From the NCBI RefSeq assembly GCF_016785095.1, contig NZ_JAEKJB010000008.1, positions 310,001 through 374,000 on the forward strand: a stretch of DNA of 64,000 bases. The letters run 5' to 3'. The notes below the pieces were generated by a model. It saw only the letters and a program-made list of their open reading frames with translations. It did no database searches and was not told where the DNA came from. The position numbers and the translations under genes are program-made. This document shows, in pieces, positions 48,665 to 60,070 of this stretch (position 1 is its first letter; every line of letters begins with the position of its first letter). This DNA comes from Alloalcanivorax marinus. GTDB lineage: Bacteria > Pseudomonadota > Gammaproteobacteria > Pseudomonadales > Alcanivoracaceae.

Positions 48665-48895
48665 TTAATTGTCGTGGCTGTCGGAGTACGGCAGCAGCGC
48701 CAGGAAGCGGGCCTGCTTGACAGCGGTGGCCAGCTGACGCTGATAGCGCGCCTTGGTGCCGGTGATGCGGCTGGGCACGATCTTGCCGGTCTCGGTGATG
48801 TAGGCTTTCAGGGTGTCGAGGTCCTTGTAGTCAATGAACTCGACACCTTCCGCGGTGAAGCGGCAGAACTTGCGACGGCGATAAAAACGGGCCAT
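48665..48895 (-). CDS. rpsR: RpsR, 30S ribosomal protein bS18
   Basis: The 76-residue protein matches bS18 over its length ([20 protein letters not shown], then [19 protein letters not shown]). It pairs with bS6 on the 30S platform. It lies 15 bp before rplI and 21 bp after priB. Confidence 0.98.
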   Translation of the reverse strand: MARFYRRRKFCRFTAEGVEFIDYKDLDTLKAYITETGKIVPSRITGTKARYQRQLATAVKQARFLALLPYSDSHDN

Positions 48896-48916
48896 GGATA
48901 ATTCTCCTCTCGATTC

Positions 48917-49204
48917 CTAGTCCAGGGGCACCAGTGTTTCCGCAATCAACTGCACCCGGTCGCGGGCTTCGCCCTTGTAACCGGCCCGGCTGAGAAACCC
49001 CGTCACCTTCACGTTTTGTCCTTCCTTCAAACCCTGGATCAGTTCGGCCTTGCGACCGACCAGAACCACGGCGAGACGTACCTGGACTTCACGGGGGTGA
49101 CCGTCTTCCTCCTGCCGGGAGCGGTGTTCCAGCCAGAACCGCTGGCGGGACACACCGGCCGGAGTAACCGCCGCCTGTTCCAGGCGGGCGATGACACCGG
49201 TCAT
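48917..49204 (-). CDS. priB: PriB, primosomal replication protein N
   Basis: The 95-residue protein is a single OB-fold (ViARLEQAAVTPAGVSRQRF, L-E-H-R-S-R-Q-E-E, V-K-V-T-G-F-L-S-R). It binds single-stranded DNA and helps PriA restart stalled forks. Its position between rpsF and rpsR is the standard beta/gammaproteobacterial location. Confidence 0.93.
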   Translation of the reverse strand: MTGVIARLEQAAVTPAGVSRQRFWLEHRSRQEEDGHPREVQVRLAVVLVGRKAELIQGLKEGQNVKVTGFLSRAGYKGEARDRVQLIAETLVPLD

Positions 49205-49227
49205 CTGGCAGTGATTGCCGTCGGAAA

Positions 49228-49569
49228 TCAGCTGGCGGCCTCCTCCTTCTCGTTGGATTTCGCCAGCGGCGAGGCTTCGGGGATGGCCCGATGACGGCGA
49301 ACCACGAGGTGACGGATTACGGCATCGTTGAACCGGAAGGTGTTTTCCAGTTCGGCGAGGGTGTCGCCGTCACATTCGATGTTCAGCAGCACATAGTGTG
49401 CCTTGTGGATCTTGTTGATCGGGTAGGCCAGCTGACGGCGGCCCCAATCTTCCTGACGGTGGATGATGCCACCACCATCGGTAACGATGGCGACGTAGCG
49501 TTCCACCATGGCGGGAACTTGTTCACTCTGGTCCGGATGGACCAGGAACACGACTTCATAATGACGCAT
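49228..49569 (-). CDS. rpsF: RpsF, 30S ribosomal protein bS6
   Basis: The 113-residue protein begins [19 protein letters not shown] and has [14 protein letters not shown] and [14 protein letters not shown]. It has AAAGGAG upstream of the ATG at 49569; the open frame extends into the leader to 49704 but is not coding. It is the first gene of rpsF-priB-rpsR-rplI. Confidence 0.98.
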   Translation of the reverse strand: MRHYEVVFLVHPDQSEQVPAMVERYVAIVTDGGGIIHRQEDWGRRQLAYPINKIHKAHYVLLNIECDGDTLAELENTFRFNDAVIRHLVVRRHRAIPEASPLAKSNEKEEAAS

Positions 49570-49593
49570 TGTGGTCTCCTTTCGGATTGCGCA

Positions 49594-49617
49594 GCCTCCC
49601 ACGGTAGGCGGTGAGGC
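49594..49617 (-). ncRNA. candidate S6:S18-binding leader RNA of rpsF
   Basis: In the rpsF leader the minus strand folds as GCCTC-AC, loop CGCCTACC, GT-GG-GAGGC: a 5-bp stem, a GG bulge, a 2-bp stem and an 8-nt loop. This looks like the rpsF leader hairpin that the S6:S18 dimer binds as a mimic of 16S helix 22, giving translational feedback. It starts 25 nt before the ATG. Confidence 0.6.
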
Positions 49618-49694
49618 AAGGAGTTCCGCCCTCCCGGCGGACCGGAAAAGCGGAAGGGCGGGGATTCTAGCCCAGACGGCGTCCGGGCTCAAGG

Positions 49695-49850
49695 GCGCTG
49701 GCACGCAACACGCTTACACGCTTACACGCTAAGTCAAAACCCGCGGCGGAACGGATTGCGAATTGGCACCCCGCTTTCTGCAAACCCGCAAGACGGGCCG
49801 GTGGCACCGATTTAGCGTGCCAGCATGTAAGCGTGTTAGCGCGCCAACGC
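49695..49850. repeat. long imperfect foldback between rpsF and rlmB, built of octamers
   Basis: An arm at about 49695-49733 contains ACACGCTT twice and ACACGCTA. It pairs with 49811-49850 over about 40 positions with a few mismatches and one gap. The second arm includes the rlmB stop and last codons. The organisation (long arms made of short reiterated units) recalls the element at 25.7 kb. No gene lies between the arms. Confidence 0.65.
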
Positions 49851-50648
49851 GGCGCGGATATGGAACAACACCACCCCGGTGGCCACGGACACGTTCAGGC
49901 TCTGTACATAGCCGGCCATGGGAATCGCCAGCAAATCGTCGCAGCGCTCCAGGGTCAGGCGCCGCAGGCCCTCGCCCTCGGCGCCCATGACCAACGCCAG
50001 GGCCGCCGGCGGTTGATACTCGAACAGCGACGCGCTGTGCTCTTGAAGGGCGGTGCCGGCGACGCGGATGCCGCGCTCCTGGAGGCCTTCCAGCAGCCGT
50101 GCCAGGTTGCCCACCTCGAAGTACGGCAGCGACTCGGCGGCGCCGGCGGCGCTGCGGCAGGCCACCGGGGTCAGGCCGGCGGCATGGCGACGCGGCACGA
50201 TCACCGCATCTACCCCGACGGCGTCGGCACTGCGCAGGCAAGCGCCCAGGTTGTGCGGATCGGTGACGCCTTCCAGGATCAACAGCAGCGGCGGGCGGCC
50301 CAGGCGATCCAGATAATCGGCCAGGGCGGCATCGTCACCGGGCCGGCGCGGTCGGGCCCGGGCAGCCACGCCCTGGTTCTGCGGGCCGGCCAGCTTGTCC
50401 AGGGATTCGCGGCGCGCCAGTTGCACGGCGATGCCCTGGTCCCGGGCGGCGATCATCAGGGTCTCCAGGCGGGCGTCACCGCGCCTGGCGCGGCTGTCCA
50501 GCACGAACAGCTCCAGCACGCCCTCCGGGCGATGCCTCAACAACGACTCCACGGCGTGGATGCCGGAATACATCAGCGGCTTGGCCTGGCCGCCCTTGCG
50601 GGCACCGGGCTTGCCGGCCGGGCGGCGCGGCGCTTGCGGGTCGCTCAT
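49836..50648 (-). CDS. rlmB: RlmB, 23S rRNA 2'-O-ribose methyltransferase (G2251)
   Basis: The 270-residue SPOUT enzyme has the N-terminal substrate-binding domain (S-G-I-H-A-V-E-S-L-L) after a basic tail, and the SpoU motifs L-E-G-V-T-D-P-H-N-L-G-A-C-L-R, V-M-G-A-E-G-E-G-L and I-P-M-A-G-Y-V-Q-S-L-N-V-S-V-A. It follows rnr by 11 bp, forming the conserved rnr-rlmB pair. Confidence 0.96.
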   Translation of the reverse strand: MSDPQAPRRPAGKPGARKGGQAKPLMYSGIHAVESLLRHRPEGVLELFVLDSRARRGDARLETLMIAARDQGIAVQLARRESLDKLAGPQNQGVAARARPRRPGDDAALADYLDRLGRPPLLLILEGVTDPHNLGACLRSADAVGVDAVIVPRRHAAGLTPVACRSAAGAAESLPYFEVGNLARLLEGLQERGIRVAGTALQEHSASLFEYQPPAALALVMGAEGEGLRRLTLERCDDLLAIPMAGYVQSLNVSVATGVVLFHIRAALAR

Positions 50649-50659
50649 GGCGACCGTGC

Positions 50660-53104
50660 TCAGCGGCGGCGACGGCGCTTGCCGGCGCCGCCCTTGCCAT
50701 CGCTCTTGCCATCACCCTTGCCGCCCTTGGGGATTTCGCCCCGGGCCAGCTTCTCGCGTTCGGAAGCACCTTTCCCGGAGCCGCCCCTGGACTGCCCACC
50801 GGAGGCTTTTTTGTTGCCGCTGGCGGCTTTTTTCTTGCCGCCGCCACGCCGCCCCTTGGCGGGCGTGCTGCTGATCAGTTCCAGGTCGATCTTGCGTTCG
50901 TCGGTGTGCACGCCGGCCACCTTCACCCGCACGCCGTCACCAAGGCTGAAACGGCGCCCGGAGGATTCCCCGATCAGCGCCATGTTGACGTCGTCGAAGT
51001 GGTAATAGTCGCTGTCCAGGTTGGCCACGTGCACCAGACCGTCGATGTGCAGATCCTGGATCTGGATGAACAGACCGAAGGCGGCCACGCCGCTGACCAC
51101 GCCATCGAATTCCTCGCCCAGGTGATCCTCCATGTACTGACACTTGAGCCACTGCACCACGTCGCGGGTGGCCTCGTCGGCGCGCCGCTCGGTCATCGAG
51201 CAGTGCTCGCCCATGGCGACCATGCCGCTCTGGCTGTAGGGCAGAATGTGATCCTGGGGGATCGCCGGCAAATCGCCCGGGTTGTCCGCGTGGGGCGTCT
51301 CGGCGCCGCCACGGATCAGATAGCGGATGGCGCGGTGCACCAGCAGGTCCGGGTAACGGCGAATCGGCGAGGTGAAGTGGGTATAGGCGTTGTACGCCAG
51401 CCCGAAGTGACCCTTCACCTCCGCCTCGTACTTAGCCTGGGACATGGTGCGCAACATCATGGTCTGAATCACCTGACGGTCCGGACGCTCGGCGATGGCC
51501 TCGCCCAGTTCCTGGAACACCTGCGGGGTGATGGAGCCTTCCGACCAGGCCAGGCTCAGACCCAGCCCGCCCAGGAACTGCTGCAGATTGGCCAGGCGCT
51601 CTTCCTTGGGCGGCTCGTGGTTACGGAACAGGGTCGGCACGCCGGCTTTTTCCAGCAGGCGGGCGGCACAGATGTTGGCGGCCAGCATGGCCTCCTCGAT
51701 CATCACGTGGGCCACGTTGCGATGCACCGGCACGATGTCGCGGATCTTCTGGTGCTCGTCGTAGAGAATGCGGCTCTCGTCGCTCTCGAAATCGATGGCG
51801 CCGCGCAGCTCCCGGCGCCGGCGCAGGGCGGTGTACATCTCGTGGAAGGCCCAGATCGAATCCAGGGACTCGTCGTCCAGGCTGTCCACGGTCTTGATCG
51901 CCAGCTGCGATTCCGGCTCCTCGATGAGCGCGCCCACCTTGGTGTAGGTGAGACGGTGACGGGAGCGCATCACGCCCTCGCGGAACACGAAGCGCGACAC
52001 CCGGCCATTGGCGGACACCAGCATGTCGCAATACAGACACAGCCGGTCCACATGGGGGTTCAGCGAGCACAGACCGTTGGACAGGGCCTCCGGCAACATC
52101 GGTACCACCCGGTTGGGGAAGTACACCGAATTGCCACGTTTGTGGGCTTCGTTGTCCAGCGGGCTGTTGGGGTGCACGTAATGGCTGACGTCGGCGATCG
52201 CCACGATCAGCCGCCAACCGCCGCGCTTGCGGCGCTCCACGTAGACGGCATCGTCAAAGTCACGGGCGTCCTCGCCGTCGATGGTCACCAGCGGCAGGTC
52301 GCGCAGGTCCACCCGGTGGGCCTTGGCGGGATGGGGCACCTCGGCGCCGAAGCGCTCCGCGTCGGCTTCCACGCCCTCCGGCCACTGGTGGGGAATCTCG
52401 AAACGGCGCAGGGCCACATCCACTTCCATGCCCGGCTGATCCGGCGTGGCGATGATCTCTTCCAGGCGCACCAGCACGTTGTGGTCCCGGGACGGGTACT
52501 GGGTGATCTCGGCACGGACATGGTCGCCGGGGGCCGGCTTGATGTCGTTGTGGTCCTCGACCAGCACTTCCTTGGTAATGCGGCGGTTTTCCGGATCGAT
52601 GAAGGCCACGCCGGCCTCCTGGCGGTAGCGGCCAACGATCTCGGTGACCGCCCGCTCGGCGATCTCGACGATGCGCGCCTCTTCCTTTCCAAACCGGTTG
52701 AAGCCGGCCACGCTGACCAGCACCCGGTCGCCGTCCATCACCTTCTGCATCTGGCGCGGGGCCAGGAACAAATCCTTGCGACCGGGCTCGTCGGCGATCA
52801 GGAAGCCGAAACCGTCGCGGTGCGCCTGCACCCGACCGGCGATCAGGTCCATGCGCGAGGCGATGCCCACCTTGCCGTTGCGGTTCTCCACCAACTGGCC
52901 GTCGCGCAGCATCGCCTTGAGGCGGCGCTCCAGGCCCACCTCGCCGTCCTCACCCACCTCCAGGATGTCGGCGAGCTGATGCTTGCCGAGCGGCTTTCCC
53001 TGGTCGTCGAGGACCTTAAGGATCAATTCGCGGCTGGGCACCGGATTTTCGTATTTCTCCGCTTCCCGGTCCGCGTGGGGATCCTTGTAGCGTTTCCTGG
53101 ACAT
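50660..53104 (-). CDS. rnr: RNase R, 3'-5' exoribonuclease
   Basis: The 814-residue RNB enzyme has N-terminal helix-turn-helix and cold-shock domains, the catalytic D-G-E-D-A-R-D-F-D-D-A-V, then S1 domain and a long basic Lys/Gly/Ser-rich tail from about 750 that helps bind structured RNA. It degrades structured RNA and takes part in trans-translation. Confidence 0.97.
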   Translation of the reverse strand: MSRKRYKDPHADREAEKYENPVPSRELILKVLDDQGKPLGKHQLADILEVGEDGEVGLERRLKAMLRDGQLVENRNGKVGIASRMDLIAGRVQAHRDGFGFLIADEPGRKDLFLAPRQMQKVMDGDRVLVSVAGFNRFGKEEARIVEIAERAVTEIVGRYRQEAGVAFIDPENRRITKEVLVEDHNDIKPAPGDHVRAEITQYPSRDHNVLVRLEEIIATPDQPGMEVDVALRRFEIPHQWPEGVEADAERFGAEVPHPAKAHRVDLRDLPLVTIDGEDARDFDDAVYVERRKRGGWRLIVAIADVSHYVHPNSPLDNEAHKRGNSVYFPNRVVPMLPEALSNGLCSLNPHVDRLCLYCDMLVSANGRVSRFVFREGVMRSRHRLTYTKVGALIEEPESQLAIKTVDSLDDESLDSIWAFHEMYTALRRRRELRGAIDFESDESRILYDEHQKIRDIVPVHRNVAHVMIEEAMLAANICAARLLEKAGVPTLFRNHEPPKEERLANLQQFLGGLGLSLAWSEGSITPQVFQELGEAIAERPDRQVIQTMMLRTMSQAKYEAEVKGHFGLAYNAYTHFTSPIRRYPDLLVHRAIRYLIRGGAETPHADNPGDLPAIPQDHILPYSQSGMVAMGEHCSMTERRADEATRDVVQWLKCQYMEDHLGEEFDGVVSGVAAFGLFIQIQDLHIDGLVHVANLDSDYYHFDDVNMALIGESSGRRFSLGDGVRVKVAGVHTDERKIDLELISSTPAKGRRGGGKKKAASGNKKASGGQSRGGSGKGASEREKLARGEIPKGGKGDGKSDGKGGAGKRRRRR

Positions 53105-53200
53105 TCAACAACCTCTATGAAAATACATGTATTAGCGCGCCCCGAGGCGGCGCCAGTGGCGGCTACCTTAACGCAGCGGGAAAAGAGAGGAAATCAACCG

Positions 53201-53228
53201 TTGACATCCGGTCATCATATACTAGAAT
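53201..53228 (+). promoter_or_regulatory. promoter of tRNA-Leu
   Basis: TTGACA (53201-53206) and TAGAAT (53223-53228) are separated by 16 bp and lie 45 bp before the tRNA. This is a strong sigma-70 type site in the 169-bp gap between rnr and the tRNA. Confidence 0.8.
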
Positions 53229-53273
53229 GCACGCGCTTTCGCGATGAAGCGTTCTCGAAACGAATCGCGACTT

Positions 53274-53360
53274 GCCGAGGTGGTGAAATTGGTAGACACG
53301 CTAGCTTCAGGTGCTAGTGGGGGCAACCCCGTGGAGGTTCAAGTCCTCTCCTCGGCACCA
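53274..53360 (+). tRNA. tRNA-Leu (anticodon CAG)
   Basis: The 87-nt sequence begins GCCGAGG and ends CCTCGGC-A-CCA, which pair as acceptor stem with encoded CCA. The anticodon loop TTCAGGT gives CAG, a long variable arm (GGGGGCAACCCC) marks a class II tRNA, and GGTTCAAGTCC is the T arm. It sits upstream and divergent of rnr, as in Pseudomonas. Confidence 0.97.
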
Positions 53361-53368
53361 ATTAGAGA

Positions 53369-53393
53369 AAGGCTCCCAACAGGGAGCCTTTTT
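53369..53393 (+). terminator. intrinsic terminator of tRNA-Leu
   Basis: AAGGCTCCC and GGGAGCCTT form a 9-bp stem around AACA, followed by TTTTT. It lies 8 bp after the CCA end. Confidence 0.9.
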
Positions 53394-53517
53394 CGTTTCT
53401 CGGCCGGACTCCCGGCCGGTGGCCTTGCATGCCCCGCCGAACTGGCCCACTATCCGGCCTCGGAGCCGCCCGCGAAAAGGCGGCCAGCATCTCCTTCGTG
53501 AACGACGCCGGTACCGC

Positions 53518-53736
53518 ATGCGCTTATTGATCCTTTCCCTGATGCTTGCCCTGGGCCTGACGATGGCTCCGCCCGCCCCCGCCCAGCAGGATGACGGCGC
53601 GGTCCATCCGGAAATCCAGAAAGCCAATGCCCAACGCGAGAAGATCGAACGCCGCGAGCGCCTGTTGTTGCTGTTTCCCGCCGGCGTCCTGGGCCTGACC
53701 ATCGCCCTGGTCATCATCACCCGCCGCCGGCGCTGA
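53518..53736 (+). CDS. small exported membrane protein
   Basis: The 72-residue protein has a signal-like N-terminus (LLILSLMLALGLTMAPPAPAQ), a charged middle (K-A-N-A-Q-R-E-K-I-E-R-R-E-R) and a transmembrane helix (LLLLFPAGVLGLTIALVII) before RRRR. No family is recognised. It converges on the gene at 53748. Confidence 0.55.
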   Translation: MRLLILSLMLALGLTMAPPAPAQQDDGAVHPEIQKANAQREKIERRERLLLLFPAGVLGLTIALVIITRRRR

Positions 53737-53747
53737 GCCCTTCCGAC

Positions 53748-54434
53748 TCAATCCAGCAAATCCGAGTAATCCCGGTCCCGATAATCTCCCAGGTCATCCC
53801 AGGGCATGTTGTCGGGTGCCGCCAACGGGGTGGCACGAATTGTACGCCCGGACAGGCCTTGCCTGCCCTGCGCGATGATCGACACCGCGTAACGCCCAGT
53901 CGGGTCCCATACCAGAGTGATGCTATGATCGCCCCGCTCCAATTGATAGGTTTCTCTGCCATTTTCGTCGGTGGACGCCGGCTTCAGGGACTCCAGTGCG
54001 CGCGGGTCCGCCAGTGCCCAGCTTTCCGCCCAATGGCCGTCGAACCCCACGTTGCCATAGTAGGGGCGAGCGATATCGATGAGTCGTTTCTCGTGGCGAT
54101 CCACCAGTTTGACGTCCAGGTTGCCCTGGCCATCGCGGCGAATCCACAGCGGCGCGCCCACCACATCGGCATGTTTGTGGCCCAACCCGCCGTGGGCGTG
54201 CTGGTCGTGTTCCCGTTCCGCCGCCTCCGGGATCTCACGCTCGATCCACAGGGCGTTTTCCTCGCGGTACAGGGTTTCCGCGTAGTCCATTTGCTGGCGT
54301 ACGCCGTCACGCCCGATCTGCCATTGCTGGTATTCGACACGCAACGCCTCGACTGGCTCGGCCGAGGCGACCGGCGGCATCATCAGAACCAGCGCCACGG
54401 CCAGGCACCCCATGCGATTGATAACTTTACTCAC
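53748..54434 (-). CDS. exported hypothetical protein with His-rich loop, after the alkaline phosphatases
   Basis: The 228-residue protein has a signal peptide (CLAVALVLMMPPVASA). A loop E-H-D-Q-H-A-H-G-G-L-G-H-K-H (about 91-104) has five His within 14 residues and may bind metal. I choose GTG 54434, with AAGGA upstream, because the ATGs further up overlap the terminator hairpin. It follows the phosphatase genes on the same strand; a metal-supply or accessory role for the phosphatases is inference. Family not recognised. Confidence 0.65.
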   Translation of the reverse strand: MSKVINRMGCLAVALVLMMPPVASAEPVEALRVEYQQWQIGRDGVRQQMDYAETLYREENALWIEREIPEAAEREHDQHAHGGLGHKHADVVGAPLWIRRDGQGNLDVKLVDRHEKRLIDIARPYYGNVGFDGHWAESWALADPRALESLKPASTDENGRETYQLERGDHSITLVWDPTGRYAVSIIAQGRQGLSGRTIRATPLAAPDNMPWDDLGDYRDRDYSDLLD

Positions 54435-54449
54435 GTTTTCCTTCTCCAT

Positions 54450-54480
54450 AAAAAAGGGTGGCCGGAAACGACCACCCTTT
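54450..54480 (-). terminator. intrinsic terminator after the first alkaline phosphatase
   Basis: AAAGGGTGG and CCACCCTTT pair around a 10-nt loop, followed on the minus strand by a run of T. It lies 14 bp past the stop of the gene at 54494. Confidence 0.85.
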
Positions 54481-54493
54481 GAAACGCGAAGCA

Positions 54494-55900
54494 TTACAGC
54501 CCCATCGCGTCCTGAATCAGACCGAACACCTCGATGTTGTTCAGGGTGCCCTTGAACTGTTCACTACCTGCGCCGCCGGCGGTGAGACGGATGTCACCAC
54601 CACCGTGCGTCTCGCTGCCCGGACCACCGAGACGCACACCCACTTCCTGCAGGTAATCGTCTTCCAAAACCTCGCTTTCAGTCAGGGTGGCACGGCTCGC
54701 CTCGCGGGGGCCACCACCGTTGCCAAACACCAGGGTAGTGAAGGGCTTGCCCTGAGCGTCCAACGCCAGCTCACCACTGCGATATTCCTTAAGCAGCCCA
54801 AGCACCGGATTGCCAATCTTGGAGTAACCGTTAAAGGCCATCACGTGGTCATGGTCGGCGGTAACCACGATTAGCGTGTCTTCCATATCTACCTTGCTCA
54901 CCGCCGTGGCGATGGCTTCGTCGAAGGCCAGCGTGTCTTCCAGCGCGCGCTTGGCGTTGGTGCCATGCAGCGCGTGGTCGATACGGCCACCTTCCACCAT
55001 CAGGAAATAGCCGTCCTGGTTGCGCGACAGGATGTCGATGGCGGCGCTGGTCATGTCCGCCAGGCTCGGCTCGTTCAAGTCGCCGTTAACCCGGTCCAGC
55101 TCGTAATTCAGGTCACTGCTGTTGAAGATCCCGAACAGCTTGTCGGTGCCCGCCAGGTTCACGCCGGCCAGCTCGGAACCGGTGCTCACATAGGTGTAGC
55201 CGGCGTTCTGCATTTCCACCAGCAGGTCGCGGCCGTCGGTGCGCCGCCCGCCGTCGGTGGTGGGCAGAAAGTGACGGCGGCCACCGCCGAGGATCACGTC
55301 GATGCCGTCGTCGCCCAGCTCGCCGTTGTAGCCGTCACCGCCCGGCACCATTTGCGCGGCGATGGTGTTCTCCGCGTTGCGATTGCAGATATGGGCGTAG
55401 GTGGTAGCCGGAGTGGCGTGGGTGATGCGCGTGGTGGATACCACGCCGGTGCCATAGCCGCGCGCCTTGAGGATTTCCAGCAGCGTTTGCGCGCGCTCGC
55501 CGTTGCCACTGGCCGGGCAGGTGCTGTCGCCATTGGTCTGGTAAGGGTTGCCGTTGGCGTCGTTGGGGTTGGTGTCCGGCGTCATCGAAATCACTTCGTT
55601 CTTGGATTTCATGCCGGTCATGTAGCTGGCCATGCCCGGGGCGCTGTCGGTGGTCTGGGCGTCTTCGGAGTAGGTTTTGATGCGGGCGGCGTAGGGCAAC
55701 TGCTCCATGGCCAGCTTATGCCGCTCCGGAATCTCCAGGCCGAGTTTTTCACCCGCGTAGATGCGCGCGGCGGTTTGCGTCACCGGGCCCATGCCGTCGC
55801 CCAGGAAGAAAATGATGTTCTTGGCCTCGGCGGCCGCGTTCTGAGTGGCCAGAGCGGCGGCACAGCAAATCAGCGCACCGCCAATGATGGAAGCTTTCAT
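54494..55900 (-). CDS. alkaline phosphatase, PhoA family (secreted paralogue)
   Basis: The 468-residue protein has a signal peptide (GGALICCAAALATQNAAA). PhoA-type active-site blocks are F-F-L-G-D-G-M-G, T-D-S-A-P-G-M-A (nucleophile Ser), V-E-G-G-R-I-D-H-A-L-H, T-A-D-H-D-H and E-T-H-G-G-G-D. These bind two Zn and Mg and hydrolyse phosphomonoesters in the periplasm or outside. The ATG at 55900 has GGAG upstream. It lies 25 bp after a paralogue, indicating tandem duplication. Confidence 0.95.
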   Translation of the reverse strand: MKASIIGGALICCAAALATQNAAAEAKNIIFFLGDGMGPVTQTAARIYAGEKLGLEIPERHKLAMEQLPYAARIKTYSEDAQTTDSAPGMASYMTGMKSKNEVISMTPDTNPNDANGNPYQTNGDSTCPASGNGERAQTLLEILKARGYGTGVVSTTRITHATPATTYAHICNRNAENTIAAQMVPGGDGYNGELGDDGIDVILGGGRRHFLPTTDGGRRTDGRDLLVEMQNAGYTYVSTGSELAGVNLAGTDKLFGIFNSSDLNYELDRVNGDLNEPSLADMTSAAIDILSRNQDGYFLMVEGGRIDHALHGTNAKRALEDTLAFDEAIATAVSKVDMEDTLIVVTADHDHVMAFNGYSKIGNPVLGLLKEYRSGELALDAQGKPFTTLVFGNGGGPREASRATLTESEVLEDDYLQEVGVRLGGPGSETHGGGDIRLTAGGAGSEQFKGTLNNIEVFGLIQDAMGL

Positions 55901-55925
55901 GATGTTCTCCTGCGTGGTTGGCGGT

Positions 55926-57368
55926 TTATTCCAGATCGAGGATGGCGGTGATCTTCTCGAACACCTCGGTGTTGTCGATGACGCCGTGGAAGCCGTCGGC
56001 GCCCATGCCGGTGGCGCCCAGGTAGACGTCGCCGCCACCGTGGGTTTCGCTGCTCAACTGGATGGCGGCCTCTTGCAGGTAATCGTTCCCGGCGGTGGTG
56101 GTCTCATCCAGGGCCACGCGGCTGTCCGGTCGGTTCGGACCATTGCCGAAGCCGAGAATGGTATAGGGGTTGCCGTCCACATCGGTGCGAGGAGTCCCCT
56201 TGTTCGGACCGTTGGCATAGTTGCGCACCAGGCCCAGCACGCCGGCGTGACCGTCAGTGGTTGCTCCGGTTCGTTCGGCGTAGCCATTGATCACCAGAGT
56301 GTGATCATGGTCGGCGGTCACCACGATCAGGGTGTTTTTCAGGCCCGGGTCAATGTTTTCCATTTTTTCCAACGCCGCGGCGATAGCATTATCGAAGGCG
56401 ATACCGTCGGTCAGCGCGCGCTTGGCATTGCTGGCGTGCAACGCGTGGTCGATACGCCCCCCTTCCACCATCAGGAAGAAACCGCTGTCACGGGCATGCA
56501 GCATGTCGATGGCCTTGCTGGTCATCTCTTCCAGACTGGGTTCCTGCTGGGGAACGCGATCCAGCTCATAACTCATATCGCTGCTGGTGAAGATACCCAG
56601 CACACGGTCCTCATCGGCCACGTCCATCAGTTCGGAAGTGCTGGAGGCGTACTGGTAGCCGGCCTCCTGCATTTCCGCGATCAGATCGCGACCATCGGTG
56701 CGACGCCCACCGTTGTCGTTAGCCAGAAAATGACGACGGCCGCCGCCCAGCACCACATCGATACCATCGCCCAGGGCGGCGTTGTAGCCTTCTCCACCGG
56801 GCACCATCTGCGCGGCGATGGTGTTCTCACCATTACGGTTGCACAGGTGCGCGTAGGTGGTCGCCGGAGTGGCATGGGTGACCCGGGTGGTGGTAACCAC
56901 GCCGGTGGCGTAACCGCTGGCTTTCATTTTTTCCAGCAAGGTGGGTACCGGTGAACCATTACCTTGCTCACAGGTGGTGTTGCCGTCGGCGTCCACGTAT
57001 TGGGAACCGTCCGGCGCGTAGGCGTTGGTGCCGGTGCTCATGGAGATGACTTCGTTCTTCATCTTCACGCCGGTCATATAGGCGGCCATGGACGGCGCGC
57101 TATCGGTCACCTGACCGTCCTCGGAATAGGTGCGCACGAAGGCAGATTCGGGAAGCTCATCAATGGTGATGCTGCCGGCTTCTCCCGCTTCGTAGATTCG
57201 CATGGCGGTCAGCGTGGTGATCCCCATACCATCACCCAGAAAGAACAATACGTTTTTCTTGCTGGTTTCAGAGGGCGGCGGCGTACCGTTATTGTCGTTG
57301 TCGCTATCACCGCCGCAACCCGCCAGAGTCACGGCCAGGGCCAGCCCTGCCATCTTGAGCATCTTCAT
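55926..57368 (-). CDS. alkaline phosphatase, PhoA family (lipoprotein paralogue)
   Basis: The 480-residue protein has a lipobox (T-L-A-G-C, Cys18) followed by a Gly/Asp/Asn-rich linker, so it is surface- or membrane-tethered. The same active-site blocks as the paralogue are present: F-F-L-G-D-G-M-G, T-D-S-A-P-S-M-A, V-E-G-G-R-I-D-H-A-L-H, T-A-D-H-D-H, E-T-H-G-G-G-D. It leads the phosphatase operon. The two differ mainly in anchoring and in surface loops. Confidence 0.95.
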   Translation of the reverse strand: MKMLKMAGLALAVTLAGCGGDSDNDNNGTPPPSETSKKNVLFFLGDGMGITTLTAMRIYEAGEAGSITIDELPESAFVRTYSEDGQVTDSAPSMAAYMTGVKMKNEVISMSTGTNAYAPDGSQYVDADGNTTCEQGNGSPVPTLLEKMKASGYATGVVTTTRVTHATPATTYAHLCNRNGENTIAAQMVPGGEGYNAALGDGIDVVLGGGRRHFLANDNGGRRTDGRDLIAEMQEAGYQYASSTSELMDVADEDRVLGIFTSSDMSYELDRVPQQEPSLEEMTSKAIDMLHARDSGFFLMVEGGRIDHALHASNAKRALTDGIAFDNAIAAALEKMENIDPGLKNTLIVVTADHDHTLVINGYAERTGATTDGHAGVLGLVRNYANGPNKGTPRTDVDGNPYTILGFGNGPNRPDSRVALDETTTAGNDYLQEAAIQLSSETHGGGDVYLGATGMGADGFHGVIDNTEVFEKITAILDLE

Positions 57369-57378
57369 CGGATTATCC

Positions 57379-57457
57379 TGTCATGGTGTCCATTTCCGCC
57401 GACCTTTACTAACCCCGGGTCGGTCCCAAAGGTGAGTATCACGGCGCTTCATGACAG
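57379..57457. promoter_or_regulatory. possible Pho-box half-sites upstream of the phosphatase operon
   Basis: CTGTCATG occurs on the minus strand at 57450-57457 and on the plus strand at 57379-57386. CTGTCAT is the core of the PhoB box, but the usual second direct repeat 4 bp downstream is not clear. PhoB control of alkaline phosphatase is expected on functional grounds. Confidence 0.35.
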
Positions 57458-57544
57458 TTAGGCGATAGGAAAAAGACAGCAGCCAGACAACCGGAACCCG
57501 GTCACAATCCCACTGAAAAAAGGCTAACGGCGAAGGGAAAGCAC

Positions 57545-57568
57545 GGGCCCCTCCGAGTGGCGGGGCCC
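57545..57568 (-). terminator. hairpin downstream of purA
   Basis: GGGCCCC and GGGGCCC pair around a 10-nt loop, 11 bp past the purA stop. The downstream T-run is weak. Confidence 0.5.
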
Positions 57569-57578
57569 ATGTAGTGGC

Positions 57579-60069
<2,491 letters not shown>

Positions 60070-60070
60070 C

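Noticed and set aside
50906..53317. 803-codon plus-strand open frame
   Set aside because: It is antisense to rnr and would run into tRNA-Leu.
53274..53360. tRNA-Leu as an attachment site of an integrated element
   Set aside because: No integrase gene and no direct repeat of the tRNA 3' end were seen nearby.
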